DNA of 20,403 nt, taken from positions 1 through 20,403 of the forward strand of contig CAMPJY010000030.1 in NCBI GenBank assembly GCA_946887025.1, written 5' to 3'. Numbering within the stretch: the first letter of the stretch is position 1; each line of letters starts with the position of its first letter. The notes under the pieces were generated by a model. That model made no database searches. It saw only the letters and a list, made by a program, of their open reading frames with translations, and was not told the DNA's origin. This DNA is from an uncultured Salinimicrobium sp. (GTDB taxonomy: Bacteria > Bacteroidota > Bacteroidia > Flavobacteriales > Flavobacteriaceae). A program made the translations under genes and the position numbers. This document shows positions 12,192 through 20,380 of the stretch, piece by piece.

Positions 12192-12199
12192 TATATTTG
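12192..12199 (+). promoter_or_regulatory. -7 box of the TPR/barrel operon (TATATTTG)
   Basis: TATATTTG fits TAnnTTTG exactly and lies 30 bases before the ATG at 12230. No clean TTTG is seen at the -33 distance; instead the region holds a short hairpin, CGCCA-AATC-TGGCG (12159-12172), and the symmetric GTTAA-CAA-TTAAC just upstream. Either could be an operator that replaces a strong -33 box. Confidence 0.5.
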
Positions 12200-12229
12200 A
12201 GTCATAGACAAAACCAAACCCTCTGAATA

Positions 12230-15200
12230 ATGCGTAACAAAACATTTCTTTTTGTTGTCCTCCTTTTCCTAAGCTTTTCGGCATTCCCTCAGCAGTCGGC
12301 CATTCAGACCAACGAGCTGGTGGATTTCAACCGGGCCCTGGAACTGTACAACAACAGGCAGTACCTGGCCGCCCAGACCCTGTTTGACAGGGTACAGGAT
12401 CAGGTGGAAGATGAAAAAATCGAAGCGGATTGCGCTTATTATATCGCCAATGCTGCCATCCGGCTGGGCCAGCCCGGAGCAGACCAGCTGATGGAGGATT
12501 TCGTGGAGCGCTATCCTACCAGCACCAAACGGAATTCAGCCTTTCAGGATGTAGCGGATTATTATTTCGAAAGCGGAAAATATTCCCTTGCCCAGAGATG
12601 GTATGAAAGAGTGGATCAGGATAACCTCGGAAAGAACGAACTGGAACGCTTTTACTTCAACAACGGATATGCCTATTTCCGGTCCCGAAAGCCTGAACAG
12701 GCGAAGGAATATCTGGAAAAGGTGAAGGATTCTGATAAATACGGTTCCCAGGCAAAGTATTACCTCGGTTATATGGCCTACGAAGGCGACGATTATGACG
12801 CTGCCCAGGAATATTTTGAGGAAGTGGAGCAGGACGAGACCTACTCTGAAGATCTTGCCTATTACCAGAGCGATATGAGCTTCAAGAGCGGGGATTTCGA
12901 AGCGGCCATTGCCTCGGCAAAGGAGCAGCTGCCAAAAGCCAACAGGAACGAAATTTCCCAGCTTAACAAGATCATCGGGGAAAGCTATTTCAACCTTGGG
13001 CGTTACGAGGAAGCCATTCCTTACCTGAAGGAGTACCAGGGGGAAAGGGGGAAATGGAATAACACCGACTATTATCAACTTGGTTACGCCTATTACAAGC
13101 AGGGGAATTTTGAGGCTGCCATCAATGAATTCAACAAGATCATCGACGGGGAGAATGCCGTCGCCCAAAATGCCTATTACCATCTGGCCCAGTCTTATCT
13201 GAACATGAATCAGAAGCAGCAGGCGCTGAATGCATTCAAGAATGCCAGTGAAATGGATTTTGATCCGCAGATCAAGGCCGATGCAGCTCTGAACTACGCC
13301 AAACTCAGCTATGAGATAGGGAATAGTTACGAAAGCGTGCCCCAGGTGCTGCTGGGCTATCTGAAGGCTTATCCAGAATCTTCTGCCAAGGCAGAGATCG
13401 AGGACCTACTGATCGACTCCTTTATTACCTCCAAAAATTACGAGGAGGCCATGCGCCTGCTGGAGGATAATAGGGATTTCCAAAACACCCTGGTTTACCA
13501 GAAAGTGGCCTTCTATCGCGGGATAGAACTCTTTAACGAAGGGAATTATCAGGCCGCAGTGGAATATTTCGACAAGTCCCTTACCCAGCCGCGGGATCCG
13601 CGTTTCACGGCCCTCGCCACTTTCTGGAAGGCGGAAAGCGATTTCAACACCAACAATTTCAAGGATGCCCTTATCGGCTACCGCGAGTTCAGCGGAATGA
13701 GTGGGGCCGCCGGAGCCTCGGAAAAAGAGAACCTAAACTATAACATCGGGTTTGCCTATTTCAAAATGCGTGACTACGGAAGGGCTATCGAATATTTCAA
13801 GAGATATGCGGAGGACGCCTCCAATGACAGGGCCCGAAGAAATGATGCCTACATCCGTCTTGGGGACAGCTACTTTGTGAACAGTCAGTACTGGCCCGCC
13901 ATTGAAGCCTATAACGAAGCTGTCAGCCTTGGTGGCCCCGGAAGTGATTATGCCGCATTCCAAAAAGCCATCAGTTATGGATTTGTGAGCAGAAATGACA
14001 GCAAAATAGAAGCCCTGAATCAGTTCATGAACCAGCACCCACGTTCCTCCTACAGGGACGATGCCCTTTATGAACTGGGGAACACCTATATCGCCATGAA
14101 AAACACCTCGGAAGGTATTGCGGCCTATGACCGTCTTATTCGTGAAGTACCGGGAAGTGCTCTGGTTCCCAAGGCGCTGCTGAAGCAGGGGCTGGTGTTT
14201 TACAATTCGAGTCAGGGCAACCAGGCCCTGGATAAGTTCAAAAGGGTGGTTGCCGATTATCCCGGCACCCCTGAGGCCGTACAGGCGGTACAGACCGCCC
14301 GGCTTATTTATATTGACCTTGGCCGAACCGACGAATATGCTGCCTGGGTGAAAAATGTTGACTTCGTGGAGGTCAGCGATGCCGATCTGGACAACACTAC
14401 CTATGAAGCTGCAGAGAAGCAGTATGTAGAAAATAACACCGCACAGGCCATTGCCGGTTTCGAAAAATACCTGGCATCCTTCCCCAATGGAATACATGCC
14501 CTGCACAGTCATTTCTACCTCGCCCAGATGTATTTCAGGGAAGGCAACAAGGAAAAGGCAGCACCGCATTACCGTTACGTGGCGGAGCAGGGGCAGAGTG
14601 AGTTTACGGAAGAAGCCCTGTTGCGTCTGTCCCAGTTCCTTATGGAGCAGGGAAATTATGCAGAAGCCGCTCCGCTGTTAAAACGACTGGAGAGCGAAGC
14701 CGAGAAGCAGCAGAACATTGTATTCGCGCAATCTAACCTGATGAAATCCTATCTGGAGACCAGGAATTATCCGCAGGCGGTGGCTTATGCCGAAAAAGTG
14801 CTTTCCACTCCCGGAGCCGACCAGAATGCGAAGAACGACGCCCAGGTAATCATTGCCCGCGCCGCCATTCAGACAGGGGACGAGGCCAGGGCTAAAAGCG
14901 CCTATGCCGAAGTGGCAAAGACCGCCTCAGGGGAACTGGCAGCAGAAGCCCTGTACTATGAAGCCTATTTCAAGAATAAAGCCGGTAATTATCAGGCCTC
15001 CAACGATGCCGTTCAGAAACTAGCCAAGGAATACTCGGGTTATAAACTTTACGGCGCCAAGGGGCTTGTGCTGATGGGCAAGAACTTCTATCAGCTGGAT
15101 GATGCTTACCAGGCGACCTACATCCTGGATAACGTGATCAAGAACTTCCCGCAGTTTCCGGAAGTTGTGGAGGAAGCCCGGCAGGAATTAGCAAGAATCA

Positions 15201-15247
15201 AGGCGGAAGAAGCCAAGACCAACGCTTCAGTAGAAACCAATAATTAA
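12230..15247 (+). CDS. Large secreted tetratricopeptide-repeat protein
   Basis: The 1005-residue protein has a Sec signal peptide (MRNKTFLFVVLLFLSFSAFPQ, cut near residue 20). The rest is almost wholly TPR-like helix pairs, seen as recurring patterns such as YYIANAAIRLGQ, YFNNGYAYFRSRKPEQAKEYL, YYLGYMAYEGDDYDAAQEYF, YQLGYAYYKQGNFEAAINEF and NYNIGFAYFKMRDYGRAIEYF. There are about twenty or more repeats, some of the outer-membrane lipoprotein/YbgF type. There is no lipobox, so it should be a soluble periplasmic scaffold. The gene ends 13 bases before an outer-membrane barrel gene on the same strand, so the two are very likely co-transcribed and may act together at the outer membrane. The function is not known to me; similar long TPR proteins occur across Bacteroidota. 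Confidence 0.88.
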   Translation: MRNKTFLFVVLLFLSFSAFPQQSAIQTNELVDFNRALELYNNRQYLAAQTLFDRVQDQVEDEKIEADCAYYIANAAIRLGQPGADQLMEDFVERYPTSTKRNSAFQDVADYYFESGKYSLAQRWYERVDQDNLGKNELERFYFNNGYAYFRSRKPEQAKEYLEKVKDSDKYGSQAKYYLGYMAYEGDDYDAAQEYFEEVEQDETYSEDLAYYQSDMSFKSGDFEAAIASAKEQLPKANRNEISQLNKIIGESYFNLGRYEEAIPYLKEYQGERGKWNNTDYYQLGYAYYKQGNFEAAINEFNKIIDGENAVAQNAYYHLAQSYLNMNQKQQALNAFKNASEMDFDPQIKADAALNYAKLSYEIGNSYESVPQVLLGYLKAYPESSAKAEIEDLLIDSFITSKNYEEAMRLLEDNRDFQNTLVYQKVAFYRGIELFNEGNYQAAVEYFDKSLTQPRDPRFTALATFWKAESDFNTNNFKDALIGYREFSGMSGAAGASEKENLNYNIGFAYFKMRDYGRAIEYFKRYAEDASNDRARRNDAYIRLGDSYFVNSQYWPAIEAYNEAVSLGGPGSDYAAFQKAISYGFVSRNDSKIEALNQFMNQHPRSSYRDDALYELGNTYIAMKNTSEGIAAYDRLIREVPGSALVPKALLKQGLVFYNSSQGNQALDKFKRVVADYPGTPEAVQAVQTARLIYIDLGRTDEYAAWVKNVDFVEVSDADLDNTTYEAAEKQYVENNTAQAIAGFEKYLASFPNGIHALHSHFYLAQMYFREGNKEKAAPHYRYVAEQGQSEFTEEALLRLSQFLMEQGNYAEAAPLLKRLESEAEKQQNIVFAQSNLMKSYLETRNYPQAVAYAEKVLSTPGADQNAKNDAQVIIARAAIQTGDEARAKSAYAEVAKTASGELAAEALYYEAYFKNKAGNYQASNDAVQKLAKEYSGYKLYGAKGLVLMGKNFYQLDDAYQATYILDNVIKNFPQFPEVVEEARQELARIKAEEAKTNASVETNN

Positions 15248-15260
15248 TCCCCAGTTAATT

Positions 15261-17015
15261 GTGAAAAATCAATCTAAGTCATTTTCCATGCGAATAGTAA
15301 AGACGAGCATATTTCTAGGCGCCCTTTTTCTATCGGGAACCGCCATCTCCCAGGATCTGGGAAGCGAAACGGTGGAAGTGGTAAAGCCTTATACCCCCAG
15401 CGTCAATGATGCGTTCAAAATAAGAGAGATCCCCAGTATTGGCGATTCCATCAGCCTGGAGAAGAAACCTGTCACTTACAGCATCTTTTCAGTGCCTGTG
15501 GCCTCCACTTTTACTCCTGAAAAAGGCAGGGCTACCAATCTGGAGCGGGCACGGCCTGTGAAGATCTATGACAACTATGCCACCCTTGGCTTCGGGAATT
15601 ACACCAGTATTCTGGCGGAATTCTACAGCAATCTGGAGGTGAGCCGGTCCGACAACTTCGGGATCTTCCTGACCCATAATTCTGCACAGGGCGGGATTGA
15701 TGAGGTGCTGGTGGACGACAAATATTACGACACCGAACTCAACCTGAATTATGCCTCCAGGCAACGCAGGATGAACTGGAACATTGATTTCGGGGTGGAA
15801 CATCAGTTATCCAACTGGTACGGCATTGGCGAGGAATATGAAACCGCACTGGCTCCAGATGCCGAACTTCCCCAGAATTACTACAGTGTTTATGTTGGCG
15901 GGGAGATCAATCTTGATGAGTCCTTTTTTGACAGGGCAGAGGCCAGGTACAGGTTCACCGGGGATTCCTATAGTTCCGCAGAACACAGATTCACTGTTAA
16001 GCCAACCCTGGAAATTCCAATTGCCGGAGAATTGTTCACAACCAACCTGATGCTGGATTATGTGGGAGGGAGTTTCGACAGGAACCTTTTTACCGAAGAA
16101 GGGATAAACTACAGCTTCTTAAATGCCGGGCTCAGTTCCTCTCTTCTGGTCCTCAGAGACGATCTGACGCTGAATCTCGGTGCGGCAGTCTACTATAGTC
16201 AGGACGTGGAAAACAGCGATGGAAACATCTATGTGTATCCACAGGTAACGGCAAGTTATCGCATGGCAGGAGAATACTTTATCGCTTATGCCGGGCTGGA
16301 AGGGGAACTAAGACAGAATTCCTATTATGACTTTGCAGAGGAGAATCCTTTCATTTCCCCGACCTTACGAATTCACCCAACTGACCAGCAGTACGACGCT
16401 TATGTGGGGGCCAAAGGCAAACTTTCCAATTCCGTTGGTTATAACCTCAGGGCGAGCTATGCGGTGGAAGATTACAAGCCCCTGTTCGTTTCCAATCCGA
16501 CAGGACCAATGTTGGAAAACAACGAGGAGTATACCTTTGGGAATTCCTTCATGGTGGTATATGACAAGGTGAAAACCGTTTCCGCTTTTGGGGAACTGAG
16601 CTTTGATGTCAACCGTGACTTCAATTTAAGGCTGAACGGGGAAGTATTTTCATACAATACAGACGAACAGGAGGAGGCCTGGAACCTTCCCGATTTCAAG
16701 GCGACACTGCAGGGGAATTATCAGATCGGAGAAAACTGGTACGCAGGGGCTGATCTTTTTTATGTAGGTGAGCGCATGGACCAGAGAAAGCAGGTGGAGC
16801 TGGTGCTGGCAATATGGGAAAACGCGGGAGTAGAAAACGTTAGCGTCGACAGTTACTTTGATATTAATGCCAATCTGGGATACCGTTTCAACGAACAGCT
16901 TTCAGCTTTTGTAAAAGGGAAAAACCTTTTGGGGAATACATACGAACGCTGGGATGAATATCCGGTACTGGGCCTTCAGGTGATGGCGGGGGTAACCTAT
17001 AAATTCGATTTCTAA
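15261..17015 (+). CDS. Outer-membrane beta-barrel protein, TonB-receptor-like without a plug domain
   Basis: The frame gives 584 residues from a GTG at 15261, or 575 from an ATG at 15288; the signal peptide (MRIVKTSIFLGALFLSGTAISQ) fits either, and the ATG is slightly preferred on its shorter n-region. After a 70-residue Pro/Val-rich N-terminus (ETVEVVKPYTPSVNDAFKI) come alternating amphipathic strands. The C-terminus is GNTYERWDEYPVLGLQVMAGVTYKFDF, the closing strands of a TonB-dependent receptor, ending in Phe. The usual plug domain (about 120 residues) is absent and the length is well under that of a normal receptor. It follows the TPR gene by 13 bases and is closed by a terminator. Cargo and mechanism are not evident. 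Confidence 0.85.
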   Translation: MKNQSKSFSMRIVKTSIFLGALFLSGTAISQDLGSETVEVVKPYTPSVNDAFKIREIPSIGDSISLEKKPVTYSIFSVPVASTFTPEKGRATNLERARPVKIYDNYATLGFGNYTSILAEFYSNLEVSRSDNFGIFLTHNSAQGGIDEVLVDDKYYDTELNLNYASRQRRMNWNIDFGVEHQLSNWYGIGEEYETALAPDAELPQNYYSVYVGGEINLDESFFDRAEARYRFTGDSYSSAEHRFTVKPTLEIPIAGELFTTNLMLDYVGGSFDRNLFTEEGINYSFLNAGLSSSLLVLRDDLTLNLGAAVYYSQDVENSDGNIYVYPQVTASYRMAGEYFIAYAGLEGELRQNSYYDFAEENPFISPTLRIHPTDQQYDAYVGAKGKLSNSVGYNLRASYAVEDYKPLFVSNPTGPMLENNEEYTFGNSFMVVYDKVKTVSAFGELSFDVNRDFNLRLNGEVFSYNTDEQEEAWNLPDFKATLQGNYQIGENWYAGADLFYVGERMDQRKQVELVLAIWENAGVENVSVDSYFDINANLGYRFNEQLSAFVKGKNLLGNTYERWDEYPVLGLQVMAGVTYKFDF

Positions 17016-17062
17016 AATTAGTTTTCAAGCCCGGCTGAAATAAGCAATCGGGTGTGTTCTAT

Positions 17063-17111
17063 AAACCTGTCAGGACTTTTCTTCGGAATTGTACTGGCAG
17101 GTTTTCTTTTT
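17063..17111 (+). terminator. Rho-independent terminator of the TPR/barrel operon
   Basis: AAACCTGTCAG (17063-17073) pairs over 11 positions, one of them G-T, with the complementary arm ending in GCAGGTTT at 17104. A TCTTTTT tract follows. It lies 47 bases past the barrel gene stop. Confidence 0.85.
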
Positions 17112-17142
17112 CCGGTAGTGCGGGAGCAGGTGCTGGATTTCC

Positions 17143-17180
17143 CGCAGATGTCGCAGATTTAAAAGCAGATTTCCGCATAT
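17143..17180 (+). repeat. CGCAGAT array, copy 3
   Basis: Units CGCAGAT (17143), CGCAGAT (17152), AGCAGAT (17164) and CGCATAT (17174) follow TTTCC, with spacings 9, 12 and 10. It lies between the barrel-operon terminator and the leader of the PiT-like gene. Confidence 0.82.
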
Positions 17181-17247
17181 ATTTTTTATAATTTCCTAAC
17201 CTTCTATTAACACTGATTATTTTTCAGGGGTTTTTTTATATATTTCG

Positions 17248-17299
17248 TAAGTTTAAACTTAACCCGGTAACCCTGACTTAACATTAAGATAACATTGAA
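17248..17299 (+). promoter_or_regulatory. 14-bp palindrome and three 11-bp TAAC repeats upstream of the PiT-like gene
   Basis: TAAGTTTAAACTTA (17248-17261) is a perfect palindrome. It is followed by GTAACCCTGAC, TTAACATTAAG and ATAACATTGAA (17267-17299), three abutting 11-mers each with TAAC at positions 2-5. Direct repeats of 11 bp with TTAACA-like cores are the form of PhoB/PhoP boxes in other bacteria. The gene 76 bases downstream resembles a phosphate permease. Possible -7 sequence TAATATTG follows at 17325-17332. Binding by a Pho regulator is inference. The rest of the 359-base gap holds the terminator and CGCAGAT array listed above and otherwise only AT-rich sequence. Confidence 0.45.
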
Positions 17300-17374
17300 A
17301 CGCTAATTCGAAGCAGATAATCTTTAATATTGCACCCGCAAAACCATGCTTGAAAAAAGAATAAAGAGACTTAG

Positions 17375-18532
17375 ATGGGAAAAAAATCGAAATCAAAACC
17401 GGTAAAGGTTAAGTTTAAAAGAACGAGACGGGACAGGCCCTATTTGAACCTTCTCGACTTCATGGTGCAGGAAAAGACCTTCCTTGCCATTATCCTGATC
17501 GGTCTGGCGCTTGCGGGACTCATGGTGGGGACCACGGCGGGAATGTGGCTCGGGTTTTTGTTTGCAGCCTATGCAACCGTTGCAAACGACAGTATCCAGT
17601 CCCTTGGTACTTTCATCGAAAGTAATAAGAACAAGAAATGGTGGACCCTCTGGCTTTTTGTTGGAGTGATCTTCCTGGCCACCGTAACCTTTAGCTGGGT
17701 TTATTTTGATGGGGATGTCACCTATCAGCGGCTGTTGAATCCTGATGGCACCTCCGATTATCCACACCCGGAGAGCTTCAGTTTTTGGCAGATCATAGCA
17801 CCACTGGTCCTTCTGATCCTTACCCGCTTGAAAATGCCGGTGTCCACAACCTTCCTTATCCTGTCTGTCTTTAGTGCCGATACTTCCGGGATTACCTCGG
17901 TAGTGTGGAAGAGCTGGAGCGGGTATATAATGGCTTTTATCCTGTCATTCCTGGTCTGGTACCTGTCATATAACACCATTAAGAAATACTTTAAAAGCAG
18001 GAAAGCCCACGGGGCCTGGACTGCAGTGCAGTGGATAGTAAGTGGAACGCTTTGGGCCGTGTGGGTGATGCAGGATGGGGCCAATATCGCGGTATTCCTT
18101 CCCAGGACACAGACCCTGTTCCAGTTCATAATCTTCTCCGGAACTATTTTTATCGGACTGGGAATCCTGTTCTACCTGCGGGGAGACAAGATCCAGGAGG
18201 TTGTGAGCGAAAAGGCAAGGATCTCTGACATCAGGGCGGCAACCCTTATTGATGCCACTTACGTGATCCTTCTTATCTATAAACTCTTTATCAGCACGGT
18301 TCCTATGAGTACCACCTGGGTTTTCCTTGGGGTGATCGGAGGACGGGAAATTGCCATAAGTCTTGCCCGAACCAAGAAAGGCAAGAAACACCGCAAGAAA
18401 GCCGGAAAAATGATCTTCCGGGACTTCTCTTACGCCATGATTGGTTTGTTCATATCAGTAGCCCTGGCGGCAGGAGCGAACCCTGGGATCCGCGAGGCAA
18501 TTGTGGAAACGGTTTCAGGCTGGTTCCAATAA
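17375..18532 (+). CDS. Divergent PiT-like membrane protein (putative inorganic phosphate transporter)
   Basis: The 385-residue protein has a very basic cytoplasmic N-terminus (GKKSKSKPVKVKFKRTRRDR) and about nine to ten hydrophobic spans. Two halves each carry a worn copy of the PiT/PHO4 signatures. The first half has VANDSIQSLGT (Ala70-Asn71-Asp72) and PVSTT (155-159); the second has QDGANIAVFLP (Asp234 to Asn237) and PMSTTW (310-315). In classic PiT carriers these read GANDVANAIGT and P-I/V-STTH, in an inverted two-fold arrangement. The shared order argues for homology, but the key motifs are altered, so transport of phosphate is unproven. Pho-box-like repeats lie upstream and a terminator directly follows. 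No phoU-type gene is beside it. Confidence 0.72.
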   Translation: MGKKSKSKPVKVKFKRTRRDRPYLNLLDFMVQEKTFLAIILIGLALAGLMVGTTAGMWLGFLFAAYATVANDSIQSLGTFIESNKNKKWWTLWLFVGVIFLATVTFSWVYFDGDVTYQRLLNPDGTSDYPHPESFSFWQIIAPLVLLILTRLKMPVSTTFLILSVFSADTSGITSVVWKSWSGYIMAFILSFLVWYLSYNTIKKYFKSRKAHGAWTAVQWIVSGTLWAVWVMQDGANIAVFLPRTQTLFQFIIFSGTIFIGLGILFYLRGDKIQEVVSEKARISDIRAATLIDATYVILLIYKLFISTVPMSTTWVFLGVIGGREIAISLARTKKGKKHRKKAGKMIFRDFSYAMIGLFISVALAAGANPGIREAIVETVSGWFQ

Positions 18533-18550
18533 AAAACCTAAACATTCACC

Positions 18551-18586
18551 AAAATGCGCCCTATGTGGGGCGCATTTTCTATTTTT
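18551..18586 (+). terminator. Rho-independent terminator of the PiT-like gene
   Basis: AAAATGCGCCC (18551-18561) and GGGCGCATTTT (18568-18578) form a perfect 11-bp stem with loop TATGTG, followed by CTATTTTT. It starts 19 bases past the stop codon. The stem includes the ATG at 18554, so that ATG is not a real start for the next gene. Confidence 0.92.
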
Positions 18587-18587
18587 G
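18580..18587 (+). promoter_or_regulatory. Possible -7 box of the amidohydrolase gene inside the terminator T tract
   Basis: TATTTTTG fits TAnnTTTG exactly and lies 20 bases before the ATG at 18608. It is made from the T tract of the upstream terminator, and its -33 region would fall within the terminator stem, where no TTTG is seen. Overlap of stop and start signals would be compact but is only inferred. Confidence 0.35.
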
Positions 18588-18607
18588 AGACAACTAAACC
18601 AACCGAC

Positions 18608-20269
18608 ATGAAAAAATTACTCTTACCACTGCTGCTCTGCGCAAGCATGATTTCCTGCAAGGACAAAGACCCAAATGAGGGCAAGGAGCAGGTCGACCTG
18701 ATCGTGATGAATGCAAATGCATACACAGTGGATGAGGATTTCTCTGTAGTTGAGGCTTTCGCCGTGAAAGATGGAAAATTCGTTGCCACCGGAACTGCTG
18801 CAGAAATAAATGACAGGTATTTTGCCGATTCCACTTTGAATGCTGAAGGCAAAACCGTTTTGCCAGGATTTATAGATGCCCATGCGCATTTCTATGGTTA
18901 TGGTTTGCAACTTCAGACGGTGGATCTGAGAGGCACTAAAAGCTTCAATGAGGTGCTGAGCCGCCTTCTTGAATTCCAGGCCAAGGAACAGAGTGAATTT
19001 ATCATTGGAGGAGGATGGGATCAGAATGACTGGGAAAACAAGGAATTCCCGGTAAAGGATTCCCTGGATATACTTTTTCCGAATACCCCTGTAGCCATTA
19101 CCCGGATCGACGGTCACGCCCTGCTTGCCAATCAGGCAGCGCTCGATGCTGCCGGGATCACCACTTCCACCAGAGTGGAGGGCGGCGAGATTGAAGTGAA
19201 GAACGGCCGGCTGACGGGGATACTTGTCGATAATCCCATGGCCATGATAGATGCCGCTGCCCCTGCGCTTACGCAGGATGAGAAAATAGAAGCCCTGCTC
19301 GACGCACAGAAGGTGACTTTTAGCTACGGCCTGACCACCGTAAATGACGCGGGTATTGACAGAAGCGTCATTGAACTGATCGACAGCCTTCAAAAGGCCG
19401 GGGAGCTGGATATACGTATCTACGCCATGATCAGCAATACTGCGGAAAACCTGGATTATTACCTGGGAAGGGAACCCTATAAAACTGATAAGCTGAACGT
19501 GCGTTCTGTGAAATTCTACGGAGACGGAGCCCTTGGATCCAGGGGAGCTGCTTTAAAAGAACCTTATTCTGATGACCCCGGACACTATGGGGCGCTGCTT
19601 TCCCCCGTTTCCGAATTTAAGGCTACTGCCGCCAGGATAGCGGACTCGGACTACCAGATGAATACCCACGCCATTGGAGATTCCGCCAATGTGATGGTGC
19701 TGAAGACCTACGATTCCCTGTTGGCCGATAAACCTGACAGACGCTGGAAAGTGGAGCACGCACAGATCATCGATGAGGGGGACTTTCATTATTTCAGCAA
19801 AAACATCATTCCTTCGGTGCAGCCCACGCATGCAACCAGTGATATGTATTGGGCTGTCGATCGGCTGGGGGAAGAAAGGGAAAAAGGAGCCTACGCCTAT
19901 AACAGATTGCTGGAGGAGGCGGGTATCATAGCCCTTGGGACCGACTTTCCGGTGGAAAAAGTGAGCCCATTCCTGACTTTCTACGCTGCTGTTGCCAGGA
20001 AAGATGTGGAAGGCTATCCGGAAGAAGGTTATATGGCAGATCAGGCATTGTCACGGGAGGAAGCCTTGAAAGGCATGACCATCTGGGCGGCTTTCAGCAA
20101 TTTTGAAGAAGAGGAAAAAGGAAGTATAGAACCCGGAAAATTTGCTGATTTCATCATCCTGGAGAAGGACATTATGAAAGTACCTGAAAACGAGATCCCG
20201 GAAATATATGTGTTACAGACGTACCTTGGTGGGGAAAAGGTGTTTGGATCGGAGCTGGTGGGGCAATAG
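18608..20269 (+). CDS. YtcJ-like metal-dependent amidohydrolase, lipoprotein
   Basis: The 553-residue protein starts MKKLLLPLLLCASMISCKDKD, a lipoprotein signal with Cys17 as the likely lipidation site; Lys-Asp right after it resembles the surface-export signal of Bacteroidota lipoproteins. The body is an Amidohydro_3 enzyme. It has the metal ligands His92-x-His94 in GFIDAHAHF, Lys302 in VKFYGDGALGSRGAALKE, His354 in NTHAIGDS, His384 in VEHAQII and Asp446 in GTDFPVE, all present, so it should be active. Relatives hydrolyse amides, carbamates or imides; the substrate is unknown. The ATG at 18608 is chosen over the one at 18554, which lies in a terminator stem and would bury the signal peptide. 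REP-like hairpins follow the stop. Confidence 0.93.
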   Translation: MKKLLLPLLLCASMISCKDKDPNEGKEQVDLIVMNANAYTVDEDFSVVEAFAVKDGKFVATGTAAEINDRYFADSTLNAEGKTVLPGFIDAHAHFYGYGLQLQTVDLRGTKSFNEVLSRLLEFQAKEQSEFIIGGGWDQNDWENKEFPVKDSLDILFPNTPVAITRIDGHALLANQAALDAAGITTSTRVEGGEIEVKNGRLTGILVDNPMAMIDAAAPALTQDEKIEALLDAQKVTFSYGLTTVNDAGIDRSVIELIDSLQKAGELDIRIYAMISNTAENLDYYLGREPYKTDKLNVRSVKFYGDGALGSRGAALKEPYSDDPGHYGALLSPVSEFKATAARIADSDYQMNTHAIGDSANVMVLKTYDSLLADKPDRRWKVEHAQIIDEGDFHYFSKNIIPSVQPTHATSDMYWAVDRLGEEREKGAYAYNRLLEEAGIIALGTDFPVEKVSPFLTFYAAVARKDVEGYPEEGYMADQALSREEALKGMTIWAAFSNFEEEEKGSIEPGKFADFIILEKDIMKVPENEIPEIYVLQTYLGGEKVFGSELVGQ

Positions 20270-20287
20270 TTCCACCAGGCGCTTCGC

Positions 20288-20315
20288 TGCGGCCTGATCT
20301 CCAGATCAGGCCGCA
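20288..20315. repeat. REP-like hairpin 3 (13-bp arms)
   Basis: TGCGGCCTGATCT (20288-20300) and AGATCAGGCCGCA (20303-20315) are perfect inverted arms around CC. The TCT-CC-AGA core is the complement of the TCT-GG-AGA core of the hairpins at 536-583. It starts 19 bases after the amidohydrolase stop and could also act as part of its 3' end. Confidence 0.8.
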
Positions 20316-20321
20316 ACCGGG

Positions 20322-20344
20322 CGGGAATCTCCAGATTCCCGTAC
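20322..20344. repeat. REP-like hairpin 4, inverse homologue of hairpin 1
   Basis: CGGGAATCT (20322-20330) and AGATTCCCG (20333-20341) are 9-bp arms around CC, followed by GTAC overlapping at 20341-20344. Its complement reads GTAC then GGGAATCTGGAGATTCCC, identical to 532-553 except that one G-C stem pair has become A-T. Confidence 0.8.
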
Positions 20345-20351
20345 TTTAAAC

Positions 20352-20369
20352 GGCGATCTGGAGATCGCC
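20352..20369. repeat. REP-like hairpin 5
   Basis: GGCGATCT-GG-AGATCGCC has 8-bp arms and the same ATCT-NN-AGAT core as its neighbours, with different outer arm bases that still pair perfectly. Confidence 0.75.
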
Positions 20370-20380
20370 ACCCGGCAGGC

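Noticed and set aside
13733..14569. A 278-residue minus-strand frame opposite the TPR gene
   Set aside because: A shadow of the TPR coding sequence without signal, domain or promoter.
18623..19393. A 256-residue minus-strand frame opposite the amidohydrolase
   Set aside because: A shadow of the amidohydrolase gene, whose metal ligands are all in place on the plus strand.
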